Source: Nemertoderma westbladi (lineage: Eukaryota > Xenacoelomorpha > Nemertodermatida > Nemertodermatidae). Taken from it: DNA of 54,680 bases. Where the stretch lies: contig JAUCBJ010006165.1 in the NCBI GenBank assembly GCA_032718475.1, forward strand, positions 1 to 54,680, given 5' to 3'. A program made the position numbers and the translations under genes. Below, in pieces: positions 1 to 11,732 of this stretch. Under the pieces are notes generated by a model that saw only the letters and a program-made list of their open reading frames with translations, ran no database searches and was not told the DNA's origin. Each line of letters begins with the position of its first letter. Positions within the stretch are counted from its first letter, which is position 1.

Positions 1-3000
1 ATACACGTTCTACCACACAGCAACCTACCCAACCACTCCAAGTTGGCACGTTCTACCACACAGCAACCTACCCAACCACTCCAAGTAGGCACGTTCTACC
101 GCACAGCAACCTACCCAACCACTCCAAGTTGGCACGTTCTACCACACAGCAACCTACCCAACCACTCCAAGTTGGCACGTTCTACCACACAGCAACCTAC
201 CCAACCACTCCAAGTTGGCACGTTCTACCACACAGCAACCTACCCAACCACTCCCAAGTTGGCACGTTCTACCACACAGCAACCTACCCAACCACTCCAA
301 GTTGACACGTTCTACCACACAGCAACCTACCCAACCACTCCAAGTTGACACGTTCTACCACACAGCAACCTACCCAACCACTCCAAGTTGGCACGTTCTA
401 CCACACAGCAACCTACCCAACCACTCCAAGTTGGCACGTTCTACCACACAGCAACCTACCCAACCACTCCAAGTTGGCACGTTCTACCACACAGCAACCT
501 ACCCAACCACTCCCAAGTTGGCACGTTCTACCACACAGCAAACTACCCAACCACTCCAAGTTGGCACGTTCTACCACACAGCAACCTACCCAACCACTCC
601 AAGTTGGCACGTTCTACCACACAGCAACCTACCCAACCACTCCAAGTTGGCACGTTCTACCACACAGCAACCTACCCAACCACTCCAAGTTGGCACGTTC
701 TACCACACAGCAACCTACCCAACCACTCCAAGTTGGCACGTTCTACCACACAGCAACCTACCCAACCACTCCAAGTTGGCACGTTCTACCACACAGCAAC
801 CTACCCAACCACTCCAAGTTGGCACGTTCTACCACACAGCAACCTACCCAACCACTCCTAGTTGGCACGTTCTACCACACAGCAACCTACCCAACCACTC
901 CTAGTTGGCACGTTCTACCACACAGCAACCTACCCAACCACTCCTAGTTGGCACGTTCTACCACACAGCAACCTACCCAACCACTCCAAGTTGGCACGTT
1001 CTACCACACAGCAACCTACCCAACCACTCCTAGTTGGCACGTTCTACCACACAGCAACCTACCCAACCACTCCAAGTTGACACGTTCTACCACACAGCAA
1101 CCTACCCAACCACTCCTAGTTGGCACGTTCTACCACACAGCAACCTACCCAACCACTCCAAGTAGGCACGTTCTACCGCACAGCAACCTACCCAACCACT
1201 CCAAGTTGGCACGTTCTACCACACAGCAACCTACCCAACCACTCCAAGTTGGCACGTTCTACCACACAGCAACCTACCCAACCACTCCAAGTTGGCACGT
1301 TCTACCACACAGCAACCTACCCAACCACTCCCAAGTTGGCACGTTCTACCACACAGCAACCTACCCAACCACTCCAAGTTGACACGTTCTACCACACAGC
1401 AACCTACCCAACCACTCCAAGTTGGCACGTTCTACCACACAGCAACCTACCCAACCACTCCAAGTTGGCACGTTCTACCACACAGCAACCTACCCAACCA
1501 CTCCAAGTTGGCACGTTCTACCACACAGCAACCTACCCAACCACTCCCAAGTTGGCACGTTCTACCACACAGCAAACTACCCAACCACTCCAAGTTGGCA
1601 CGTTCTACCACACAGCAACCTACCCAACCACTCCAAGTTGGCACGTTCTACCACACAGCAACCTACCCAACCACTCCAAGTTGGCACGTTCTACCACACA
1701 GCAACCTACCCAACCACTCCAAGTTGGCACGTTCTACCACACAGCAACCTACCCAACCACTCCAAGTTGGCACGTTCTACCACACAGCAACCTACCCAAC
1801 CACTCCAAGTTGGCACGTTCTACCACACAGCAACCTACCCAACCACTCCAAGTTGGCACGTTCTACCACACAGCAACCTACCCAACCACTCCTAGTTGGC
1901 ACGTTCTACCACACAGCAACCTACCCAACCACTCCAAGTTGGCACGTTCTACCACACAGCAACCTACCCAACCACTCCTAGTTGGCACGTTCTACCACAC
2001 AGCAACCTACCCAACCACTCCAAGTTGGCACGTTCTACCACACAGCAACCTACCCAACCACTCCTAGTTGGCACGTTCTACCACACAGCAACCTACCCAA
2101 CCACTCCTAGTTGGCACGTTCTACCACACAGCAACCTACCCAACCACTCCTAGTTGGCACGTTCTACCACACAGCAACCTACCCAACCACTCCAAGTTGG
2201 CACGTTCTACCACACAGCAACCTACCCAACCACTCCAAGTTGGCACGTTCTACCACACAGCAACCTACCCAACCACTCCACGTTGGCACGTTCTACCACA
2301 CAGCAACCTACCCAACCACTCCAAATTGGCACGTTCTACCACACAGCAACCTACCCAACCACTCCAAGTTGGCACGTTATACCACACAGTAACCTACCCA
2401 ACCACTCCAAGTTGGCACGTTCTACCACACAGCAACCTACCCAACCACTCCAAGTAGGCACGTTCTACCACACAGCAACCTACCCAACCACTCCAAGTTG
2501 GCACGTTCTATCACACAGCAACCTACCCAACCACTCCAAGTTGGCACGTTCTACCACACAGCAACCTACCCAACCACTCCAAGTTGGCACGTTCTACCAC
2601 ACAGCAACCTACCCAACCACTCCAAGTTGGCACGTTCTACCACACAGCAACCTACCCAACCACTCCAAGTAGGCACGTTCTACCACACAGCAACCTACCC
2701 AACCACTCCAAGTTGGCACGTTCTACCACACAGCAACCTACCCAACCACTCCAAGTTGGCACGTTCTACCACACAGCAACCTACCCAACCACTCCAAGTT
2801 GACACGTTCTACCACACAGCAACCTACCCAACCACTCCAAGTAGGCACGTTCTACCACACAGCAACCTACCCAACCACTCCAAGTTGACACGTTCTACCA
2901 CACAGCAACCTACCCACCACTCCAAGTTGGCACGTTCTACCACACAGCAACCTACCCAACCACTCCTAGTTGGCACGTTCTACCACACAGCAACCTACCC

Positions 3001-3975
3001 AACCACTCCAAGTTGACACGTTCTACCACACAGCAACCTACCCAACCACTCCAAGTTGGCACGTTCTACCACACAGCAACCTACCCAACCACTCCAAGGT
3101 TGGCACGTTCTACCACACAGCAACCTACCCAACCACTCCAAGTTGGCGCGTTCTACCACACAGCAACCTACCCAACCACTCCAAGTTGGCACGTTCTACC
3201 ACACAGCAACCTACCCAACCACTCCAAGTTGGCACGTTCTACCACACAGCAACCTACCCAACCACTCCAAGGTTGGCACGTTCTACCACACAGCAACCTA
3301 CCCAACCACTCCAAGTTGGCACGTTCTACCACACAGCAACCTACCCAACCACTCCAAGTTGGCACGTTCTACCACACAGCAACCTACCCAACCACTCCTA
3401 GTTGGCACGTTCTACCACACAGCAACCTACCCAACCACTCAAAGTTGGCACGTTCTACCACACAGCAACCTACCCAACCACTCAAGTTGGCACGTTCTAC
3501 CACACAGCAACCTACCCAACCACTCCAAGTAGGCACGTTCTACCACACAGCAACCTACCCAACCACTCCAAGTTGGCACGTTCTACCACGCAGCAACCTA
3601 CCCAACCACTCCAAGTTGGCACGTTCTACCACACAGCAACCTACCCAACCACTCCAAGTAGGCACGTTCTACCGCACAGCAACCTACACAACCACTCCAA
3701 GTTGGCACGTTCTACCACACAGCAACCTAGCCAACCACTCCAAGTTGGCACGTTCTACCACGCAGCAACCTACCCAACCACTCCAAGTTGGCACGTTCTA
3801 CCACACAGCAACCTACCCAACCACTCCAAGTAGGCACGTTCTACCACACAGCAACCTACCCAACCACTCCAAGTAGGCACGTTCTACCGCACAGCAACCT
3901 ACACAACCACTCCAAGTTGGCACGTTCTACCACACAGCAACCTACCCAACCACTCCACATTGCTACGTCCTGCCA
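1..3975. repeat. 43-bp tandem array (minisatellite), about 92 copies
   Basis: The 43-bp unit contains GGCACGTTCTACCACACAGC and repeats head to tail from the window edge, so the left boundary is not seen. Units differ by single substitutions (AAG/TAG/GAC/AGG variants) and a few 1-bp length changes. The last unit degenerates near 3,955-3,980. Because 43 is not a multiple of three, many stop-free frames of 60-315 codons run through it on both strands; these are artefacts. A block near 43-350 recurs at +1,077 and one near 388-861 recurs at +1,034, showing kb-scale duplication inside the array. Confidence 0.97.
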
Positions 3976-3978
3976 CAC

Positions 3979-4045
3979 TTAAGGCGCGCTTATTTAGAGC
4001 AGCAGTAGTTCCAGTACTCCCATGTATGTTGGAATCCATGCTGAG
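3979..4045 (+). pseudogene. LINE ORF2 C-terminal scrap
   Basis: Translates as LFRAAVVPVLP, the short segment just after the RT domain in many LINE ORF2 proteins. The same sequence (TTATTTAGAGCAGCAGT) occurs in reverse at 11,740-11,770, so it is the same LINE family as the copy split by the hAT-like element. It is only about 65 bp and sits at the right edge of the 43-bp array. Confidence 0.5.
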
Positions 4046-4199
4046 CTCTAATAATAATATTTATTTAAATCATCCAACAAGTATGGACATAGGCACCAAC
4101 TGCACAATTTAAAATGAAAATAAATACAAATAAAACAAATAATATTGGAATACTGCAAATAAAATAAAAAGTTCAAAAAAACATATCATAATTAATGTA

Positions 4200-4510
4200 G
4201 ATACAGATACTGTAGCACTATTTACAGTAAAAAAGGAAACTTTCATAAATTGAAGATTCAATTAGACAGGATAAATGCTGGAGGGCACTAGGATTTGATG
4301 CCATTAAATAAATATCATCAGTGTACATACAGTACAATGGTTAATACAAACAGTGTCAATATTACATCCAATCTCAGATAAATTCAGTTGAAAACTTTAC
4401 TCATCCACAAAAATATTGAATAATCTCGGGCTTAGTATACTCCCCTGACTGACACCATTGTGACACGATAATTCACTACAGTAGAGTAACAACCGTTCCA
4501 TATAAACAAT
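4200..4510 (-). pseudogene. LINE reverse transcriptase fragment, decayed
   Basis: The reverse strand at about 4,470-4,420 reads NGVSQGSILSPRLFNIFVDE, the RT block of non-LTR retrotransposons. After a stop and a frame change, 4,335-4,290 reads YTDDIYLMASNPSALQHL, the catalytic YxDD block followed by the usual alpha-helix. Both blocks are in the right order and spacing for an L2/Nimb/CR1-like LINE. Internal stops and frame changes show that it is dead. The clade is a guess from motif style. Confidence 0.7.
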
Positions 4511-6310
4511 ATTGGTTATTATTCCAAAACATAATTATACGTAAGATAAATAATGGGATTGTTGGATGCCAACAGCATAAACCTGCTGTTGACGAGAGAG
4601 ATACAAGTGCCTAAATCCAAAACGTGACAAACGTTCTCGTCTACTCTCTCAAACCAGGAAAGGCAGAAAATCAGTCTAGGAGCAGACAAAACTCGCCAGA
4701 AAACAATCCCCGCGCAGCGAATCCTAAACTAATAACGCAGAACGCTGACGGCCCTGGCTACGTTCGCAGACTTGCCACGGGTGTGATTTATATGGGGGGG
4801 GGGGGGGGGGGGGGGGGGGGGGGCTGGTTTGCTAGCTAAACACTATCATACTAGTGGCAAATCAACATGCTAATTTTTTAATCTAAGAAAATGGCGGAAC
4901 AAAATTATATCAAACAGTTTGTGTAAATATACACCTTTTATTACTTGGGGTTGGTGGTCGGTAGGGCAAAATTGGCTGCTGGATTGCTAGAATAAATCCA
5001 GCCACCCTTCTGTAAGTAGGTCTAATACTCACAAATGATGAGGGCTCTCCTTCGTATTTGGGATTCAATTGGGCATGCAAGGTGTTACAGTATTAGCTAC
5101 GACTGAATTCGGCACCCCTTTACCAGACTTTAATTAAGCAGTTGTAAGGAAAGCTTGAAAAGTTGCTAATTATATTTTATTTATATTTCACGTCAAGCTA
5201 CTAATAGTAAAAAACCGTACCGGTAGGTACCGGTATGTACAACAAGTAAAGAAAAATCGACTGGAGACCCAGACATGCATGTAATCAGTGATCAGCTGAC
5301 TGCAGACAGCTGATCGGTAGGTTTCGCCCCAATACAGCGGGCTTTCTCAGGATGCTCAAGCTAGCAGGACGACAGTAGAGTGAAGTTCCCAAAGGAGAAT
5401 AACAGGCAAAGTGTGATGGGGCTGATACATACTAACTAACCACTGGGAAGCAGCACAACAAACTTGTGGATGTAGAACCCACGGACCGTCTCTACTCACT
5501 GGACGTTGTGAGTTTATATTCACTAACGTCCCACTGAGGGAGGCGGTGCAGCATGTTTAGCTCTAGGGAAAAAAGAAACCAAGATTTCATTAAATATGTT
5601 TCCCTGCGAAAAAAACAATATAAAGCAAATAATAAAATTAAATGCATTTTAGAGGAATTTCTTAAATTGGATTTCATTTGTTGAAAAAGCATCGAAGTAG
5701 AAAAGGTTTGAAAGTAATTTGAGCAAAATCCATTCACTCAAAAGTTATTGCAACTTTAGTGCCTGCAAGACGAACTCCAAAACGGATCACAATATCCAAT
5801 ATTGGTTTATGTAGTTAAGCGGCTCTCTAGTTACATAATAAATATTCTAGAACACTAAACTATTTAACATTGAGTAAGGCAGCATCGGGAGTTGATTAGT
5901 ACAATAATTGGAATCGCCGTAACTATGGAAGCAATATAGTTAAATACTACAGTTCAATTGATTTTGTAAGACTATTTGTTTGTATCTGTTATTTATTGTC
6001 GTACGACGTAAATATTTTTCAATTTAAACTCTAATCTCTATTAGTCTCGCTGGCACTCAGTATATAATATAGGAGAGAACAGTGAAAAGTTACATATTTT
6101 TTCCAAGTCAAAAGATAATTCGGTAACCCAGATAGAAGGAAGTGAAATTGTATTTCTTATTTCAGTGGGCTTCAACAATATTGGATAAAGTTCGTGAGTC
6201 AAAGGATAACTAATTGTAAGGAAAGTACTGTTAAACGCACGGAATTGTAAATAATATACTGAATATATACCTATTGTAATCACAGGCACATGATTACTCT
6301 AAAAAATAAA
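4511..6310. other. No gene recognised; AT-rich interspersed DNA
   Basis: No open frame here resembles a known protein. It contains a 30-bp poly-G run at 4,794-4,823 and a small palindromic cluster of ACCGGTA near 5,216-5,237. The two longer minus-strand frames (5,492-5,737 and 6,041-6,289) have low-complexity, AT-driven composition and no motifs I recognise. Confidence 0.5.
4794..4823 (+). repeat. Poly-G homopolymer (30 bp)
   Basis: Uninterrupted run of 30 G. Runs of 16-30 G or C also occur at 6,447-6,471, 10,683-10,698, 10,987-11,009, 38,380-38,395, 39,347-39,370 and 51,261-51,280. Exact lengths depend on read accuracy. Confidence 0.95.
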
Positions 6311-6330
6311 TCTGTAACCTGTGATATTGC

Positions 6331-6480
6331 GTTTAGTTTATTGTTTTGGTTAAAATAACGTGCCACTGTAACCTGCTCCTTTTCTTAAATTGAGAATATA
6401 ATTGAGGCGGGATATTAATTCGCCAAGGCGGGTTTTACGTCCAGTTCCCCCCCCCCCCCCCCCCCCCCCCCTGTCTCGTT
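6331..6480 (+). repeat. Dispersed repeat with internal poly-C tract, copy a
   Basis: Contains GTTTATTGTTTTGGTTA, then a stretch with CTGCTCCTTTTCTTAAATTG and GGCGGGATATTAATTCG, then 25 C at 6,447-6,471 followed by TGTCTCGT. The reverse strand at 10,834-10,674 shows the same ordered blocks with a 16-bp C tract and TGTCTCAT. Partial copies are at 11,187-11,290 (+) and 45,080-45,120 (-). The family is unclassified. Confidence 0.6.
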
Positions 6481-6975
6481 TCATAGAAAAATAGGCCCTA
6501 CAGCTTTCGTTAAAAAGAAAATACAAAAACGTATAAAAACTATAACTTCTTGAATAATAAAACAATTTAGTCAAAATTAATTGTTGAACCCTTGTTTACA
6601 ATTCCACGTGTTTCTGAGGGGAGAGCCTTTGATGCGTTAGGAGACAGACAGTTGGATACTCCATGCCGAAACCGAACCCAAACACAGCCTCAACAACAAC
6701 TGCATAATGTTGAGTTAGTCACTGTGGGTTCAGATAGTACTAACCGAATGTAATCAATTGATTTCCTTATTAATAATAATACAATTTGTATAATTGTTTA
6801 TTCCAAATGGGACAAAAAAATTAATTAGAGCACAAAAGTGTTAAAATATTGGTTACCAGTAAATAAATTACTATAAATTAAATATATAAAACCAAGTCTT
6901 ACCCTGCACTATGTAAACTACATCACCAAATCAGAACCAAAAATAGTTTGGCACCAAATTTTAGTAGACAACATA

Positions 6976-8199
6976 TGTGTCAGTGTCCAAAGAAATGGCC
7001 CTAAGTTCAAATTTTCGAATTTCTGTTGTAGAATTGTATTCCCCTATAAAAGGCGGTCATTTTGATACCAAATTGGGATCTTTATGATCATTGTTGACCA
7101 AGTTATGCCGAATTTTGTTTTGAAGATCCATGATATATGCGAATTAACAAAGTGGAGTAAATCGATGTTTTAAAGTTCAGTAAATTGAAGCTGGTATGCA
7201 TGCCTATGGTAGGCCTATACATGCCAACATTGAGTGCTATGGTAGGCCTATACATGCCAACATTGAGTGCTATGGTAGGCCTATACATGCCAACATTGAG
7301 TGCTATGGTAGGCCTATACATGCCAACATTGAGTGCTATGGTAGGCCTATACATGCCAACATTGAGTGCTATGGTAGGCCTATACATGCCAACATTGAGT
7401 GCTATGGTAGGCCTATACATGCCAACATTGAGTGCTATGGAGGCCTATACATGCCAACATTGAGTGCTATGGTAGGCCTATACATGCCAACATTGAGTTT
7501 CAAATTCAAATTGTATCGGTTTAATGAACTTTCATTCAAATATCTCTATTTTGGCATGTTCTAGCATTCAACATAGCGAATTCAACTGAACTAAATATAA
7601 TTCTACAAGGAAAACGAAATTACTACTTTTCACTGGGTGAATGTTGGTGCACCAAAATTGCACCAAAATGTCAAATTTTCGATTTCTTGAAATTTCATTG
7701 AATATTATGAATTTCATTTTTTTATAGGTTTTCTGTGATAAGGAATTCAACGGATCCAAGTAAAAAACAAACAGACCAATGGAACTACTACTTTTCAATG
7801 GGTGCAAAAATTTGGTGCCAGCACCAAAATTTCAAATTTAGCACCCAACGAAAAATAATACAACCGTCCATTCAGTCAATTCATAAATATTGTCATTGCA
7901 TTCGGCACCCCACAAAACCTATGTAGATTGTGAATCAGAGCTTATAAGTGATTATTTCGGATTTCTGAAAATTGAAATTTTTGTGTTTTAACAATTTTTG
8001 AGTGTCCCTTACTCATCGCTACATAGCGTCAAAACGAAAAAAGATGTGACGAAGCCGATTGTATATTTGAAATCTCCATAAAATTTCGGACATAATGAGG
8101 TAATAAAAAGAAAATCGATTTTTTTGACATCTGACTAAATGTTGAGATAAACAGAAACGGCGTTTTAAACTTAAGGGCCCTTCTTTGGACACTGACACA
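6976..8199. mobile_element. Inverted-repeat DNA transposon remnant flanked by TA
   Basis: The left end TGTGTCAGTGTCCAAAGAA (6,976-6,994) matches the reverse complement of the right end (8,181-8,199) at 19 of 19 positions, and a looser GGCCCTAAGTT-like block continues inward. Each end is bordered by the dinucleotide TA (6,974-6,975 and 8,200-8,201), as expected for Tc1/mariner-type integration. It encodes no transposase and carries a 33-bp minisatellite inside, so it is non-autonomous. Superfamily assignment is inferred from the TA only. Confidence 0.7.
7203..7497. repeat. 33-bp tandem repeat, about 9 copies
   Basis: The unit contains ATGGTAGGCCTATACATGCC and is nearly identical in every copy. 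One unit has lost a single T near 7,440. Since 33 is a multiple of three, open frames cross it on both strands (repeating 11-residue peptides), but they have no other coding features and lie inside a transposon remnant. Confidence 0.95.
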
Positions 8200-8218
8200 T
8201 ATTCAAGACTAAATAAAT

Positions 8219-9337
8219 GGTATACAGACGTTTCGGCCTAGGACGTTTCGGTCCAGGACGTTTCGGCCCGGACGATTCGGCCCGGACGATTCGGTCCGGA
8301 CGTTTCGGCCCATGACTGCAACGGAACGAAAAGGCCAAGTTGTTTTATTATATGTTAATAATTATTCATTAAAATTAGACTTATTTCACAATAACATACA
8401 AACAACACTAAGTGTTGTTAAGTCTTAATGAAATATCTGTTATGAAAAGGCTATTTAATTTACCTTTATTACAAAATTAAATAAACAATATGTCTATCTT
8501 GACTACTTTAGAATAGGTGGATCAGAGTTCCTACTATGTAACAATTGTTCTAGTAACGTAAAAACCTCAAAACAAATATATTGAACAACTTATTCTTAAA
8601 ATTATGTTTGGTTTATATTTGCTTTGTAAGAAGTGATGATGAGGATGACATATTTAAAAATAGTAGAATAACTTAATAAAGTAATTGATTTAATTTTGTA
8701 ACAATAAAGACAATATTAACGATTGGAGGACTGTAAACTAGCACTGGTATTTCGCATACCGGTAGCAATTCTAGAACAGGTGATACCTGATATCTTGTTT
8801 ATCACATATGTTCGAACGTCGGAACGTCTTGCTCTTGAACGCGAAGGGAGAATAGCACAAAATTACAGTAGTAAGACAAACAATATCCCGCATTAATTTA
8901 GTACTATATGTTGCAAATAATCTTAGTTTTTATACTATATATGAGTATTTACAGTATACAGAAGCTTCTACAAATAAACCTTGTGTATAACTTAACTACT
9001 GATGTCAATTTATCTGCGTCAGGTTCTACATGTATAACCGTATATCACATTCTGGGTCAGGCGATAATCTATGTATAATAGTAATTGGAGCTGGAGGTTA
9101 AACATTAGTCCAATTTAAAATAATTAATCGGTATTATAATTAACAGTTAAAAGTATTAAAATTATATGCATATAATCTTCTACATATTACATTGTGTAGA
9201 CTAAACTTATATTTGACTTATTTAAGTGAGTAAAGTGAATCTTTGGGCCAAAACGTCCGACAAACAAATCTTCTATTTAACTCATTGGGCCGAAACGTCC
9301 TAGGCCAAAACGCCTTAGACCGAAACGTCTGTTACCC
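8219..9337. mobile_element. Non-autonomous Mutator-like element with 9-bp target duplication
   Basis: The ends read GGTATACAGACGTTTCGG (left) and, reversed, GGGTAACAGACGTTTCGG (right). The direct repeat TAAATAAAT lies immediately outside both ends (8,210-8,218 and 9,338-9,346), a 9-bp duplication as Mutator-type elements make. Each terminal region is a string of degenerate modules of the form GGACGTTTCGGCCC: about six at 8,226-8,315 and about five in opposite orientation at 9,244-9,331. The interior is AT-rich with no ORF. It begins 20 bp after the preceding TA-flanked element ends. Confidence 0.75.
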
Positions 9338-9424
9338 TAAATAAATACCAAATTGGATTCTCGCAGCGTACTAACAACTACATGATAAGGTCCAGACTCT
9401 GTGAGTGCGAAGTCCTCCCCTCAG

Positions 9425-9548
9425 TGTACGTACCGGTACCGGAACCGGTACCGGTACGTAATTTAAAAAAACTAATTGCAACTTATCGATAAGAAGAAGA
9501 ATAATGGAATACAAATGGAATACGAATGGAATACAAATGGAATACGAA
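9425..9548. repeat. ACCGGT palindrome and short 12-bp tandem repeat
   Basis: 9,428-9,460 is a run of overlapping TACCGG/ACCGGTA words that is nearly its own reverse complement. 9,502-9,548 is about four copies of TGGAATACAAA/TGGAATACGAA. Both lie downstream of the NEK10 stop codon; function unknown. Confidence 0.7.
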
Positions 9549-9731
9549 TATTGTTTGTTCCAGATTTAAAGGAGACAGTCCCGTGTGAACGATGGAATAT
9601 AATGTCCCTTAGTTTGTGGAGTTGAATCGTAAAATGGTATTAACTGGAGAGGCGACAGTTATAAACATCACAACAACTGTGGTGGTTGCGATTGTTAAAA
9701 AGGCAACAGGTAGAGCCGTGAGTGGTGATAG

Positions 9732-9913
9732 CTAACTGGTAGACAAGCTTCTCTGGTGGTTTGTACTGAAACCGGCATCGAATCCAGTGAGCGGGGTCGG
9801 TAGGGCGTCGTGGTAACCGCTGTCTGCCAGCAGAGAGTCTATAATGTCCCGCATCTGGGAGTAGGTGATCCCAGCTGAATCCATTGGATCAGAGAGTTCG
9901 CTGATAAGGGATC
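9732..9913 (-). CDS. NEK10: NEK10 terminal exon (C-terminus and stop)
   Basis: This is the last coding exon, ending at a TAG at 9,732-9,734. The acceptor is ttctatag at 9,914-9,921, and the exon starts with two bases completing a glycine codon begun in the preceding exon. The protein has AGITYSQMRDIIDSLLADSG, which parallels the conserved EGITYEQMQTVIEEVLEESG-like block near the C-terminus of vertebrate NEK10, then a divergent Ser/Thr-rich tail. The motif match and compatible phase show that the gene continues past the apparent in-frame stop in the preceding exon's donor. No clear AATAAA was seen within about 200 bp downstream, so the 3' UTR end is not placed. Confidence 0.88.
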
Positions 9914-10046
9914 CTATAGAAATAAAGTGTTAATAACAATAAGTAGAGATCCAACATTCTTATTAAACCAGTGAATAGTTACCGGTATATATTCAGTGGT
10001 AATTGTTACTACTACTAGTATCGGCATGCTGCATTGCAGCTGCATT

Positions 10047-10475
10047 TTAAGAATGCTGTGCCGGCTTGTCGACAAAATTGCGCCGCCACAACTCCCTATC
10101 ACCCATGACATTTGCTAGATCATCCGCATCTTCAAGGCCAGTGTCCTTTAAGATGCGTCTAAAGAAAGTCATGGGCTGTCCACCATGCTTATTCACTCCA
10201 TGAGGCTGCCAAAGTACAAGATTATGCACTGGTTGGTCCTCACGGCGAAAGCAATGTCCTGCAAAGCGGAGGCGATTTTGTTCTAGTGTCAAGCTTGGGG
10301 GAACCAATGAGACACCTCCAATGTTATATAGTGTCTGGTTGGAGATGTGTGCATTGTACTTGAGACAATGAACCCGGTGTAGCATTCTTGTGAATGTGCC
10401 ATCCAGAGATTTGGTGTCCTCAGCAGTTAGAGCCCAGCATGGACTCCCATAGAGGAGTACTGGAACAGTACAGCA
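10047..10475 (-). pseudogene. LINE ORF2 C-terminal region
   Basis: The reverse strand reads PVLLYGSPCWALTAEDTKSL, then RMLHRVHCLKY, LRFAGHCFRREDQPV and LVLWQPHGVNKHGGQP, ending DRELWRRNF. This is the standard C-terminal tail of many LINE ORF2 proteins after the RT domain. The upstream part of the copy is displaced to 11,733-11,850 by the hAT-like insertion and an inverted duplication. No RT domain is left, so the copy is inactive. It lies in a NEK10 intron, on the same strand. Confidence 0.85.
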
Positions 10476-10517
10476 GTTAGAGCCCCATGCTGGGCTCTAA
10501 CTGCTGAGGACACCAGT
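10395..10517. repeat. Fold-back inverted duplication of LINE sequence
   Basis: The block TCCTCAGCAGTTAGAGCCCA at about 10,418-10,440 reappears inverted at about 10,482-10,512 (CTGGGCTCTAACTGCTGAGG). The two arms can pair as a hairpin of about 27-30 bp with a loop of about 40 nt. The right arm abuts the hAT-like element. It looks like an inversion during LINE insertion or a repair product. Confidence 0.75.
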
Positions 10518-11731
10518 CTAAGGATGCGACAGAGCTAAAATTTCATCCGGAGCCGGAGCCCGGAGGTTCCTCCGGATTACAATATGAGCTCCGGCCGGAG
10601 ACGGAGCCGGAGCCGGAGTTTGGTGATTGATAATTCCAGTGTATTATTATATTAGACATAAACAGATGTGTCCATGAGACATGGGGGGGGGGGGGGGGTG
10701 GATTTGATGCAATTTCTTACTCGACGAATTAATATCTCGCCTCAATGTTAAATTATCAATTAAGGGAAATGAGCAATTTACAGTCGCATACTATTATAAT
10801 CAAAACAATAAACTAACTATATTCAATATAACAGATTACAGTTTTTTGTAGTAATCAGCAGTTATTTGCGTCGATTTTCCCCTGGAGAGGGAAGGGATGA
10901 ATTTATATTGCGTCCAAAGACTCCCTGCTGTAAAATGGTACATAAACCAATGGGTATTGTGACGAAGCCAAAAAAACTATATTGGAGGGGGGGGGGGGGG
11001 GGGGGGGGGTGGGGTGAGTGATACTCTACCGACATCAAAACAACGCAGGACATTATTATGACCATCGCTAATTATGTCTATAATTTATGTCAGGTAATGC
11101 GTCATAGGTCCTATAGTCTTTAGGTCCCGTGACAAAATGTCCTGCGACAATAGATATTTAGTTACAACAGCTATGATTACTAGTATAAAATTAATCTGTA
11201 ACATGTGCTGTCGAGTCTTGTTTATTGTTTTGGTTAGAATAATACCGGTCCGTCACTATATAACCTGCACCCTTCTCGACTGAAAAAACGACATGAACAG
11301 TACCAACCTGTTGTGGATGGGGGTGGGGGTCAGTGGAATTGGGGATCTATAGACTGACGAACGAAACGAGAGTACATGTACAGTATTTAATATTTTTAAT
11401 TAGGGAAGAATATTAATTGAATTAACTGAATCATTTCAATGTTTTTGTTTAAATATTTAAACAATTTCACAAGAGGGGAGCCAAGGGGGTAACCATGAAA
11501 TTTAAAAAAAACAAGCTGTAAATTACTTAATGAGTTATTATGTTAATTACTATGATATTTACATTATTCATACATCAGAAAAACTTATTATTTTAATTCG
11601 AATTTAAACAATATAAGCTCCGGATTGGCTCCGGGTTAATTTGCCCGGAGCCGGAACCAGAGCCGGAACTAGAAAATTGGCCCGGAGCTCCGGATTTCCG
11701 GAGCCGGAGCCGGAGCTCTGTCGCATCCCTA
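10518..11731. mobile_element. hAT-like non-autonomous element (1.2 kb)
   Basis: The left end CTAAGGATGCGACAGAGCT and the reversed right end TAGGGATGCGACAGAGCT form terminal inverted repeats. Both continue into GC-rich subterminal repeats of the word CCGGAGCCGGAGC (10,540-10,620 and 11,610-11,720). Flanking sequence repeats GACACCAG / GACACCAC (10,509-10,516 and 11,732-11,739), an 8-bp duplication with one mismatch, as hAT elements make. No transposase is present. Inside are two poly-G tracts and two oppositely oriented copies of the dispersed poly-C repeat. It splits a LINE, so it inserted later. Confidence 0.72.
10674..10834 (-). repeat. Dispersed repeat with internal poly-C tract, copy b
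   Basis: On the reverse strand this reads the same blocks as the copy at 6,331-6,480: GTTTATTGTTTTGATTA, a CTCATTTCCCTTAATTG block, GGCGAGATATTAATTCG, then the C tract and TGTCTCAT. It is nested in the hAT-like element, with a partial opposite-strand copy at 11,187-11,290. Confidence 0.6.
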
Positions 11732-11732
11732 G

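Noticed and set aside
43-3982. Many long open frames with Thr/His/Pro-rich repeat peptides
   Set aside because: They are the 43-bp repeat read in successive frames; similar frames exist on both strands and there is no start context or non-repeat coding sequence.
7103-7564. Overlapping frames on both strands with an 11-residue repeat
   Set aside because: A 33-bp repeat is a multiple of three and stays open in several frames; it sits inside a transposon remnant and one unit is frameshifted.
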